Below, piece by piece: positions 18,495-26,014 of a DNA stretch of 64,000 nt (position 1 is the stretch's first letter; the number at the start of each line of letters is the position of its first letter). Under the pieces are notes generated by a model. The model worked only from the letters and a program-made list of their open reading frames with translations, was not told the origin of the DNA and ran no database searches. This DNA is from Trinickia fusca. GTDB lineage: Bacteria; Pseudomonadota; Gammaproteobacteria; Burkholderiales; Burkholderiaceae. Where the stretch lies: NCBI RefSeq assembly GCF_003628145.1, contig NZ_RBZV01000004.1, positions 296,998-360,997 of the forward strand, written 5' to 3'. The translations under genes and the position numbers were made by a program.

Positions 18495-19072
18495 CGGAGG
18501 TCGTTGCGCAGCGAAGCGAGCACTTGCGGCGCGATATCCTGATCGGGAACCGGATAGTTCGGATGATCACAACCGATGGTGAGGCGCGCACCATCGCGCA
18601 ACCGTTCTTTCATGCGCGGCGTGAATTCGAACCGCACGAAGTGCACGGCAGAAGTCTTCTCGTCGTTGTCGCGCTGGAGGTCTTCGTCAGCAATCGCATA
18701 CACCGCCTGCTCGCCTTCGACACGCATGAACATGCGGTCTTCGATGCCGATGAGCCGTGCCAGTGCCGCCCGGCGTTCGACCTCGTTCACATATTCGATC
18801 TGCAGCGTCGCTTTCAAATTGTTGCCGTCAGGCACGAGCGGCACGTAGGCATCGAGCTCGGCATCTATGCCTGCCTCATCGAAGATTTTTTCGATGTGAA
18901 GCATTTCCTGAATTTGATAACGGATCGTCGTCTCGTCTTCGAACAGAACGGTCAAGTGATTACCGACATGGACCAACCGGTTTTTCTTGTGCTCGATTAC
19001 TTCGTCGCGCATCGCCTTACGCACTTTCGCATAGCTTTCGAGCGTCAACAGCGAATCCCTCGTTATCGTCAT
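18491..19072 (-). CDS. DUF3501 family protein
   Basis: 193 residues matching the DUF3501 family over its full length (MTITRDSLLTLESYAKVR start, EMLHIEKIFDEAGIDAELDAYVPLVPDG, FVRFEFTPRM). Function unknown; soluble, no signal or membrane segment. It is the third gene of a conserved trio with a CCG-domain Fe-S protein (39 bases upstream) and rubrerythrin. That set recurs in many proteobacteria and suggests a shared role in peroxide or redox defence. Confidence 0.88.
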   Translation of the reverse strand: MTITRDSLLTLESYAKVRKAMRDEVIEHKKNRLVHVGNHLTVLFEDETTIRYQIQEMLHIEKIFDEAGIDAELDAYVPLVPDGNNLKATLQIEYVNEVERRAALARLIGIEDRMFMRVEGEQAVYAIADEDLQRDNDEKTSAVHFVRFEFTPRMKERLRDGARLTIGCDHPNYPVPDQDIAPQVLASLRNDLR

Positions 19073-19111
19073 GGCGAGTTATCCTTACCGATTTCAAGTG
19101 CGGTTCACGGC

Positions 19112-20449
19112 TCAAATACCGTAAGCCTTACGCAATAATGTAAGCGGATGAGCAAGCGGCGCCGGATTTAAACCGGCCTCTTCGATACCCTGCGCGATGT
19201 GGTGTCCTGCGAGTTGGCAATCCGAAGCAATATAAGCCGGCTCAGGTTCGGCCATCGCCTTGAAAACAGGCGTACCGATACGCATGGCCGTCGCGTGAAA
19301 TTCTTTCTTGACGCCGAACGTGCCCGCATGTCCCGAACAACGTTCGACGACCTTGATCTCGGTGCCGGGCACCAGCGAAAGCGCGTCGAACGTCTTGCGA
19401 CCGAGATTCTGCACGCGGCCGTGACACGGCACATGGTACGAGACCTTGCCCAGTTCGTGCTTGAAGTCGGTCTTGAGCAACCCATCGCGATGACGTGACA
19501 CGAAATACTCGAATGGGTCCCAGAACGCTTCGCTGACCGCCTTCACGTCTTCGTCTTCGGGAAACATCAGCGGCAGCTCGTGCTTGTACATCAGCACGCA
19601 GCTGGGTACGGCCCCGATCAACGCATAGCCTTCGCGAGCATACCTGGCGAGCACGGGGATGTTCTTTTCCTTCTTTGCCGCCACCCCGTCGAGGTTGCCC
19701 TGCTCGAGCAATGGCATGCCGCAACAAGCCTCGCTTGCGACGAGCTCATAGGGAACCTCGTTGTGCGCGAGCAGAGCAAGGAGGTCATGACCGATGCCCG
19801 GTTCGTTGAAATTCACATAGCAGGTCGCGTAGATCGCCACTTTGCCCGGTGTCCGTTCGCCATCTCGCACGGGGGCAGCAGGCGAGGCTTTCGCTGCGCG
19901 GCGAAATTTGCGCGCGGCGAAGTCGGGCAGCCAAGCGTGGCGGTCGACGGCCAGCGTCGCTTCGAGCGCCGCGCGCGCGGGCTTCATGCGATTGACGGCG
20001 TTCACCGTTTGAGTGACGACGGGAATGCCGGCGAAATGCCCTAACGCGTCGGTGTTCGACAGCACCTTGTCGCGCAGCGGCACCTCGCCGCGTTTGTACC
20101 TGGCCGCCTTGGCGCGCAGCATCAAATGGGGAAAGTCGACATTCCACGGATGCGGCGGCACATAAGGGCACTTCGTCATGTAGCACAGGTCGCACAGATA
20201 GCATTGATCGACGACTTTCGGATAGGCCTGCGGATCGACGTCGTGTGCCTCGCCGCTCTCCGTCGCGTCGACGAGATCGAACAGCGTCGGAAACGCGCCG
20301 CACAACGACACGCAGCGCCGGCAGCCCGCGCAGATGTCGAACACGCGTCCCAACTCGCGATCGATCGATGCCTGATCGTAGAACTCCACCGAGCGCCAAT
20401 CGAGCGGATGACGCGTCGGCGCTTCGAGACTCCCTTCCTTGTGCGGCAT
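19112..20449 (-). CDS. Heterodisulfide-reductase-like Fe-S protein (CCG domains)
   Basis: 445 residues. Two Cys-rich ferredoxin-type motifs near the N-terminus (CAGCRRCVSLC from C40; CYLCDLCYMTKCP about 45 residues later) are followed by two CCG cysteine-rich domains (ASEACCGMPL and ERCSGHAGTFG). This resembles GlpC/HdrB-like electron-transfer subunits. No flavin or membrane subunit lies beside it, so its electron partners are probably rubrerythrin and DUF3501. The frame extends to 20521, but the ATG at 20449 has GAAGGAG 9 bases upstream. Reaction unknown. Confidence 0.85.
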   Translation of the reverse strand: MPHKEGSLEAPTRHPLDWRSVEFYDQASIDRELGRVFDICAGCRRCVSLCGAFPTLFDLVDATESGEAHDVDPQAYPKVVDQCYLCDLCYMTKCPYVPPHPWNVDFPHLMLRAKAARYKRGEVPLRDKVLSNTDALGHFAGIPVVTQTVNAVNRMKPARAALEATLAVDRHAWLPDFAARKFRRAAKASPAAPVRDGERTPGKVAIYATCYVNFNEPGIGHDLLALLAHNEVPYELVASEACCGMPLLEQGNLDGVAAKKEKNIPVLARYAREGYALIGAVPSCVLMYKHELPLMFPEDEDVKAVSEAFWDPFEYFVSRHRDGLLKTDFKHELGKVSYHVPCHGRVQNLGRKTFDALSLVPGTEIKVVERCSGHAGTFGVKKEFHATAMRIGTPVFKAMAEPEPAYIASDCQLAGHHIAQGIEEAGLNPAPLAHPLTLLRKAYGI

Positions 20450-20580
20450 GAAGCAACACTCCTTCAGGGTGGCGGGCGCACCGGATGCGCTGGGCAAGGC
20501 AAATGCGCGCGACGTGCTCATGCACGCCGCGCGTCGAATGCAGCGCGTCGCCAGCGAGCTGGCGACCGCCCGGACCGCCG

Positions 20581-21003
20581 TTAGTCGGCCAGCACTTCGA
20601 GGGCCTTCGTATAGCGGTTCGCGTGGCTGCGCTCGGCCTTGGCGAGCGTCTCGAACCAGTTGGCGATTTCGTCGAAGCCTTCGTCGCGAGCAGTCTTCGC
20701 CATGCCGGGATACATATCCGTATATTCGTGCGTCTCGCCGGCGATGGCCGATTGCAGATTCAAGCGTGACGTACCGAACGGCAGACCCGTTGCGGGATCG
20801 CCCACGGCTTCCAGATATTCCAGATGACCGTGCGCGTGGCCCGTTTCGCCTTCCGCCGTCGAGCGGAACAGCGCAGCCAGATCGTTCTGACCTTCGACGT
20901 CGGCCTTCGCCGCGAAATACAGATAGCGGCGATTCGCTTGAGATTCACCAGCAAACGCGGACTTCAGGTTCTCTTCCGTTTTCGAGCCTTTCAACTGTGC
21001 CAT
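20581..21003 (-). CDS. Rubrerythrin-like diiron protein
   Basis: 140-residue ferritin-like four-helix protein with diiron ligands in [30 protein letters not shown] and [10 protein letters not shown]. It lacks the C-terminal rubredoxin domain (no CxxC), so electrons for peroxide reduction must come from a partner, plausibly the downstream Fe-S protein. AAGGAGG precedes the ATG at 21003, which excludes the longer frame to 21165. Confidence 0.92.
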   Translation of the reverse strand: MAQLKGSKTEENLKSAFAGESQANRRYLYFAAKADVEGQNDLAALFRSTAEGETGHAHGHLEYLEAVGDPATGLPFGTSRLNLQSAIAGETHEYTDMYPGMAKTARDEGFDEIANWFETLAKAERSHANRYTKALEVLAD

Positions 21004-21141
21004 CTGAACCTCCTTGTGGGGCGGCACGTGCGGCGGTCGATACCCGACGCACGGCCGAATCTTCTGCACTGTGGGAATGGAAACGACGCACATCGCGGCC
21101 CCCACGTCAGAAGGGGCCGTGTGCTTAAAATCTAGGAGGTC

Positions 21142-21155
21142 GGGAACGGGTTCCC
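21142..21155. promoter_or_regulatory. Palindrome upstream of the rubrerythrin gene
   Basis: GGGAAC-GG-GTTCCC, perfect 6-base arms about 140 bases upstream of the rubrerythrin ATG. On the minus strand a weak TTGGGG/TAGATT promoter-like pair spans it. Candidate operator; regulator unknown. Confidence 0.35.
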
Positions 21156-21322
21156 CAATTGTCATTTTCTATGCCGACGATAGCAATCTCGGCACCGCGC
21201 GACACTACGTAGATGCGTCGTATTCGCATGGTGAATGCCTATCCAGGGCGGACCGCCAGCGCACCTTTCAATCCTGTTCTTACCGCAACGCTCGCCCCTC
21301 CTGAATTCTTTTCCCGTTTCAT

Positions 21323-21345
21323 ATTGATTCGTCATCCGAATCAAT
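21323..21345. promoter_or_regulatory. Perfect 23-base operator-like palindrome upstream of the aromatic locus
   Basis: ATTGATTCG-N5-CGAATCAAT: 9-base perfect arms, 168 bases upstream of the flavoprotein ATG and in an AT-rich stretch. It has the size and symmetry of a TetR- or MarR-family operator. No regulator gene is adjacent. The rest of 21004-21512 (509 bases) shows no gene on either strand. Confidence 0.55.
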
Positions 21346-21512
21346 TATCCGATCCGTGCCACGTGAAGATCGATGTGCTCTTCTCCGATGATCGCGGGGA
21401 CCGACAGCGCGCGTGCAAAAGTGTCTGACATTCCTGCCAGTTTCGGTGCGCATCGACTGCCGCTACATTGCGCCCATATCGTCATTTCAAGCGCTTGCGC
21501 GCCCCACCTGAC

Positions 21513-22691
21513 ATGGACTTCGCCCTCACCGACCGTCAGCAGGAACTTGCCCGCCGGTATCGCGACATCGGCGCTCATCACGCGCGGCTGGATGCACGCG
21601 ACGGGTTCGACTGGAACGCTTGGCACACCATCACCGACGCCGGTCTGTGGCAGCTAGCGGTGCCGACAGCGCTCGGCGGCGCGGGCGGCACGTGGGCGGA
21701 CTTCACGGCAGCGTTCGAAGCGTTGGTCGGCACCCTGCGTTCGATCGGCTTCGCGATGGCCGTCGCCAACCAGGCTACGTTGATTCATGCGTTGCTGGCG
21801 CACGGCTCGCGCGGGCAGCAGGCAAACGTGCTGCCGCGGTTGTTGAATGGCGAACCCGGTGCGACGGCCATCTCCGAGCGCGGCACCGGCACGGAGATAC
21901 GCGCGCTTCAAACGGCCCTGACGAACGACGAGCAGGATTTCCGGCTCAACGGCCACAAGTACAACGTCAGCCTCGCCCCTCATGCCGCGCTCGTGCTCGT
22001 CGCATCGCGCTACGACGACGGCCCGCGCAGCGCCACCGCGCTCGTGCTGCTCGACACCGCCCTGCGCGGCGTATCGCGCAGCGTGCCGCAGGCCACGCTC
22101 GGCGTGCACGACCTGCCGATCGGCGAACTCGAATTCGACGATGTGCCGATCGACGCCGGCAGCCTGCTGGGCACCCCGCGCGAGGGCCTCAAGACGCTCA
22201 TGCATATCGCCTCGATGAACCGCGCTTACTTCGGTCTTCTATGCGCTGCGTCGATTCATCCGTTCCTGGCGGATGCGCTCGCCTACGCCGGCACCCGCTC
22301 GATTCTCGATGTCTCGATCGACACGCACCAGCACGTGCAGCGCCGTCTCGTCGACGTGCGCATACGCGCCGAACGCTCGCGCTGGATGGCGCTGGCTGCG
22401 CTCGGCCAATTGCTGGACGACCATCCAGCCGCCCTCGAGAACTGCTCGATCGCGAAACTCACGGCCGCGCAAGACCTGACGCAATCGGCCATCGACCTGC
22501 TCGCGCTGCACGGCAGCAACGGTTATCGCAGCGGCATGCTGTCGGCGTTCGCAGCCGACGCGCTCGCGATGATCTCGGCCGGCGGCACCGAGGAGATGCA
22601 TCGCCGCAACATCTTCGCGCAGATGCAGCGCCGGCCCGACGCCGCCGCCAAAAGCGCGGCCCCGGTTAGACGCGAGGCCGCGCCGGCCTGA
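21513..22691 (+). CDS. Acyl-CoA-dehydrogenase-fold flavoprotein (TdaE/TrlB-like candidate)
   Basis: 392 residues with the three-part acyl-CoA dehydrogenase layout: N-terminal helices (MDFALTDRQQELARRYRDIG), a middle beta domain with a flavin-contact segment (AISERGTGTEIRAL, where dehydrogenases have TEPGAGSD) and a C-terminal helical domain. The usual catalytic Glu of the YEGT motif is replaced (ISAGGTEEMHRR), and the alternative Glu site of isovaleryl-type enzymes (LxxER) reads MNRAYF. An oxidative rather than dehydrogenating role is therefore possible, as in the tropone flavoprotein TdaE. It lies first in the aromatic locus and is followed by an intrinsic terminator. Family assignment is firm; function is inference. 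Confidence 0.8.
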   Translation: MDFALTDRQQELARRYRDIGAHHARLDARDGFDWNAWHTITDAGLWQLAVPTALGGAGGTWADFTAAFEALVGTLRSIGFAMAVANQATLIHALLAHGSRGQQANVLPRLLNGEPGATAISERGTGTEIRALQTALTNDEQDFRLNGHKYNVSLAPHAALVLVASRYDDGPRSATALVLLDTALRGVSRSVPQATLGVHDLPIGELEFDDVPIDAGSLLGTPREGLKTLMHIASMNRAYFGLLCAASIHPFLADALAYAGTRSILDVSIDTHQHVQRRLVDVRIRAERSRWMALAALGQLLDDHPAALENCSIAKLTAAQDLTQSAIDLLALHGSNGYRSGMLSAFAADALAMISAGGTEEMHRRNIFAQMQRRPDAAAKSAAPVRREAAPA

Positions 22692-22698
22692 GCGCCGC

Positions 22699-22719
22699 GC
22701 GGCATTCGCCGCTTTTTTT
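22699..22719 (+). terminator. Intrinsic terminator after the flavoprotein gene
   Basis: GCGGC-ATTC-GCCGC followed by seven T, starting 8 bases after the stop codon. Short stem but classic form. It would separate or attenuate expression of the downstream thioesterase and fusion genes. Confidence 0.65.
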
Positions 22720-22813
22720 CTCGTCGGATTCCATCGACCGTCGTCCCCACCCGACGTGCGCGCCGCGCCCGGCGCACGCGCACGTTCCGTTTGCTTTCGT
22801 CAAGGAGAACATC

Positions 22814-23221
22814 TTGCCCATCGTCCCCGGCCTCAAGGCACAAGCCTCATATCGCGTAGACACGCTCTCGCTCGCCGATCAATGGGGGGGTGAAGCGCAC
22901 GCGCTCGCCAGCCCGATCATGATCATCTTCATCGAGCAGACCTGCATGAAGGCGACCGACCATCTGCTCGATCCGTCGTTGATGACGGTCGGCTACTACT
23001 TCGAGATCAAGCACCTTCAGCCCACGCCGCCCGAATGGGAAGTGACCGTCGATGCGGAACTGATCCGCTCCGACGGCCGCATGATGACCTACAAAGTCAG
23101 CGTGCGCGATGCAGCCGGCGTCGTCGGCGAGGGGCTGCACACGCGTTGCGCCGTCGAGCGCGACGGCTTCCACGAGCGCCTCGCGCAACGTCGCGCGAGC
23201 GCCGCCCTCGTCGAGCAGTAA
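22814..23221 (+). CDS. FlK-like hotdog-fold acyl-CoA thioesterase
   Basis: 135 residues of single hotdog fold resembling fluoroacetyl-CoA thioesterase (FlK) and related proteins. A Glu-containing helix (IEQTCMKATD), a likely catalytic His in FEIKHLQPTPP and the C-terminal strand pair EVTVDAELIRSDGRMMTYKV with GVVGEGLHTRCAVE are visible. It should hydrolyse a small or aromatic CoA thioester. The start codon is TTG with AAGGAG 6 bases upstream, and no ATG gives the full N-terminal strand. It lies 57 bases before the fusion gene. In this context it could play the TdaD-type role of releasing a CoA-bound ring-expanded product (inference). Confidence 0.8.
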   Translation: MPIVPGLKAQASYRVDTLSLADQWGGEAHALASPIMIIFIEQTCMKATDHLLDPSLMTVGYYFEIKHLQPTPPEWEVTVDAELIRSDGRMMTYKVSVRDAAGVVGEGLHTRCAVERDGFHERLAQRRASAALVEQ

Positions 23222-23278
23222 TCGCCGCGCGTACCGCCTCGACAACACACTACGCGAACTACGCGCAAGGAGACACTC

Positions 23279-25168
23279 ATGCTGCCGCCCCTCCTCCAGT
23301 CGTTGCGCATTCCGGTCATCGCTTCGCCGATGCTGATCGCGAGCTATCCCGAGCTCGTGCTTGCCCAATGCAAGGCGGGCATCGTCGGTGCGTTTCCGGC
23401 GCTCAACGCGCGGCCCAGCGCGCAACTCGACGATTGGCTCGTGCAGATCGACGAGGCGCTCGCCGCCCATCGCATGGCCCATCCGGGCGAACCGATCGGG
23501 CCTTATGCCGTCAATCAGATCTGCCATCAATCGAACGGCCGGCTCGAAGCCGATATGCGGATCTGCCTCGACCGTCACGTGCCGCTATGGATCACGAGCC
23601 TGCGCGCGCCGCCTCGCGAAATCGTCGACGAGGTGCATCGCTATGGAGGCGTGATCATTCACGATGTCACCACCATCCGACACGCAGAGAAAGCACTCGA
23701 AGCCGGTGTCGACGGGCTCATTCTGGTCGCGGCGGGTGCCGGCGGCCATGCAGGGACGCTTTCGCCATTCGCGCTCGTGAGCGAGGTACGGCGCATGCAC
23801 GCCGGCCTGCTCGTGCTGTCCGGCGCGATCGCGAACGGCGATGCGATCGCCGCAGCCCTCGCGCTGGGTGCCGATGCGGCCTACATCGGCACGCGCTTTC
23901 TTGCCTCGCACGAGGCGAACGTCGTCGAGGGCTACAAGCAGACCCTCGTCGACGCGCACGCCGCTGACATCATCTACACGGATGCCTTCACGGGCGTGCA
24001 CGGCAACTACCTGCGGCAGAGTATCGAAGCAGCAGGCCTCGATCCGCGCAACCTGCCGCGCGCGGAAGGCGCCGCGATCGACTTCTCCGGCGACGGGGGC
24101 GTCAAGCAATGGCGCGACATCTGGGGTGCGGGGCAAGGCGTCGGCACGATCGATGCCGTCCTTGGCGCCGGCGAAATCGTCGCGCAGCTCGAGCGCGAAT
24201 TCCATGCCGCGCGCGCGAGGTTGCTGCGTGTGGCCGCCCCGCTTGGCCACGACACGGCCGGCGCCGCGTTCAGGAGCACCAGCCTGCCTTTGCCGGGTCT
24301 CCCATCACCGGTCGCGTTCCTCGGCCCGAGCGGCAGCTACACCGAAGAGGCGATGCGTACGCGCGTTGCGCTGTCCGATGAAACGCTCGCCTGCGAGAGC
24401 ATCGACGAAATCTTTGCAGCGCTCGCGGACGGGCGCGCGCGTGCCGCTATCGTACCGATCGAGAACTCGAGCGAAGGCGCCGTGGTGCGTACCGTCGACC
24501 GCTTGCTCGATACGCACACGTCGATCACGGGCGAGATCGTGATACCGGTCTCGCACTGTCTGCTGTCGATGCAACCCGACCTGACCTCGATCGACACCGT
24601 CATCGCGCATCCGCATGCACTCGCTCAGTGCCGGCAGTGGCTCGCCACGCATCTGCCGCATGCCCGGCTCGAAGAAGCGTCCAGCAATTCGGCCGCCGTG
24701 CGGAGCAGCGTCAACGCGCGCGGCAGTGCGGCCATCGCCGGCGAGCGTACCGCAGCCCAATACGGCCTGCGGATCGCAGCGCGCGCGATTCAGGACCGTC
24801 CCGACAATCACACGCGCTTTCTGGTCCTGGGCGGTGCGGCGCCGCGACCGACCGGACGCGATCGCACGAGCCTCGTCGTGCGCCTCGCGCATTCGGTCGG
24901 CTCGCTCGCTCGCGTGTTCGACGCGATTGCCCAGTGTGGTGTCTCGGTGCTGTGGCTCGAGCCGCGCCCGCTACGCGGCGAAAGCTGGGCCTACTGGTTC
25001 TTCGTCGACGTGGCCGGCCATCGCGACGAGCCGCCCGTGGCTGCGGCACTCGACGCACTTGGCGCGGTAGCCGAAGAAGTCTATGTGCTCGGCGCCTATC
25101 CGCGAGACGAAGGGGCGGCGTCGGCTTCGCTCATCCTCTCGCCCGAAACGGAGGACGTGCCATGCTGA
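23279..25168 (+). CDS. Nitronate monooxygenase-prephenate dehydratase fusion
   Basis: 629 residues in one uninterrupted frame; AAGGAGA precedes the ATG. Residues 1 to about 320 are an FMN TIM-barrel of the nitronate monooxygenase class (PVIASPM, QCKAGIVGAFPALNARP, AAGAGGHAG 151-159). After a linker (about 320-344), a complete prephenate dehydratase follows: VAFLGPSGSYTEEA (345-358), VPIENSSEG (392-400), HPHALAQC (444-451) and catalytic TRF (512-514). A C-terminal ACT domain (about 531-605) has its Phe-binding motifs altered: GSLA for GALA, LEPRP for IESRP. The second half should make phenylpyruvate, perhaps without normal feedback; the flavin half's substrate is unknown. It overlaps the next gene. 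Confidence 0.9.
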   Translation: MLPPLLQSLRIPVIASPMLIASYPELVLAQCKAGIVGAFPALNARPSAQLDDWLVQIDEALAAHRMAHPGEPIGPYAVNQICHQSNGRLEADMRICLDRHVPLWITSLRAPPREIVDEVHRYGGVIIHDVTTIRHAEKALEAGVDGLILVAAGAGGHAGTLSPFALVSEVRRMHAGLLVLSGAIANGDAIAAALALGADAAYIGTRFLASHEANVVEGYKQTLVDAHAADIIYTDAFTGVHGNYLRQSIEAAGLDPRNLPRAEGAAIDFSGDGGVKQWRDIWGAGQGVGTIDAVLGAGEIVAQLEREFHAARARLLRVAAPLGHDTAGAAFRSTSLPLPGLPSPVAFLGPSGSYTEEAMRTRVALSDETLACESIDEIFAALADGRARAAIVPIENSSEGAVVRTVDRLLDTHTSITGEIVIPVSHCLLSMQPDLTSIDTVIAHPHALAQCRQWLATHLPHARLEEASSNSAAVRSSVNARGSAAIAGERTAAQYGLRIAARAIQDRPDNHTRFLVLGGAAPRPTGRDRTSLVVRLAHSVGSLARVFDAIAQCGVSVLWLEPRPLRGESWAYWFFVDVAGHRDEPPVAAALDALGAVAEEVYVLGAYPRDEGAASASLILSPETEDVPC

Positions 25169-25872
25169 TGCGCAATCGCACTCAACGCCACGTGCAGGCG
25201 ATCCGCCACCACGCTGACGACCGCCTGCTCGTCCTGATCGAAGTCGGTGCGCATGCGAGGTGCGCATCGGCCGCGCATGACGTCGCCGTGCGCATCGACG
25301 CGTGGCGCACCATCTACGAAGACGAACTCGAGGTGCTCGCCTTCGTCCGCGGCACGGCGGCGGACGATCCGGCGATCGAGCGCGCACGCAGCGCCGCGCA
25401 ACGTCTGCATACGGTCGGCGTGCCGGTGGTGCTCGGCGTGCTGCCACCCGAGCCGGCCGGCACGCGGGCCGCACGTCGAGCTCGCTTCGAGCGATGGGGA
25501 TGGTGCGACGGCGAGGAGCCGCGCTTGGCCGCCGGGTCGACGGCCCCCGTCGACGTCGTGCTCGTGCGCCTCGACACGATCGACGAGCCCGGTCAGGCAA
25601 GCTCGATCGATACCGTCGCCACACGTCTTGTCGTCGGCTGCTCGCCTTCCGGCGATGCGATCGATCAAACCGTGCTCGCCTCGCAGACGGCACAAGACAT
25701 CGAATGCGGTGTCGCCCACGCGTGCGGCCTCCTGCTCGCACCGTCCGTCGACCATACCGACGAAGCATTCGATGACATCCACGCCCTTCTGTCCCTGCTC
25801 GCGAGCGCGGTCTACCGCCGGCGCATCACGTTCGCCACGCGTTGCTTCGCCCCGCTGCGCAGCGCGCTTTGA
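25162..25872 (+). CDS. Degenerate class I DAHP-synthase-like protein
   Basis: 236 residues; ATG 25162 overlaps the fusion-gene stop and has GGAGG upstream. By eye it follows the order of class I (AroG-type) DAHP synthases: DDRLLVLIEVG where LLVIVGPCSIHD is expected, a strand-helix DELEVLAFVRG, then GVPVVLGVLPPEP for the GLPVATEFLDP segment, and CSPSGDAIDQTV...QDIECG...GLLLAPSVD for the IDCSHGNS...GVMIES end. The KPRT loop and the metal-ligand Cys, His and Glu are missing, and it is about 100 residues short, so catalysis is unlikely. It may be a regulatory or structural relic. The resemblance is weak; an unrelated unknown protein remains possible. Confidence 0.45.
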   Translation: MLMRNRTQRHVQAIRHHADDRLLVLIEVGAHARCASAAHDVAVRIDAWRTIYEDELEVLAFVRGTAADDPAIERARSAAQRLHTVGVPVVLGVLPPEPAGTRAARRARFERWGWCDGEEPRLAAGSTAPVDVVLVRLDTIDEPGQASSIDTVATRLVVGCSPSGDAIDQTVLASQTAQDIECGVAHACGLLLAPSVDHTDEAFDDIHALLSLLASAVYRRRITFATRCFAPLRSAL

Positions 25873-25971
25873 TCCCGCCCAACCCGTGTCGCGCGCCGCT
25901 CGGCATGGGTTGCCGCACGGCGCCGACTGGCATTTCTGTCAGTTGTCGCCAGGCCATGCAAAAGCGTACGT

Positions 25972-25987
25972 TATATCTAACGATATA
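25972..25987. promoter_or_regulatory. Operator-like palindrome before the efflux operon
   Basis: TATATC-TAAC-GATATA in a short AT-rich island (about 25965-25995) 28 bases before the efflux operon start, where a promoter and repressor site would be expected. ATATCT is repeated just downstream. No regulator gene is adjacent. Confidence 0.5.
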
Positions 25988-26014
25988 TCTTACGACTCAA
26001 CTTAGCGATTCCTT

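Noticed and set aside
24628-25161. Upstream extension of the DAHP-synthase-like frame
   Set aside because: Overlaps the fusion gene out of frame and is Arg/Ala-rich shadow; the ATG at 25162 has a ribosome site.
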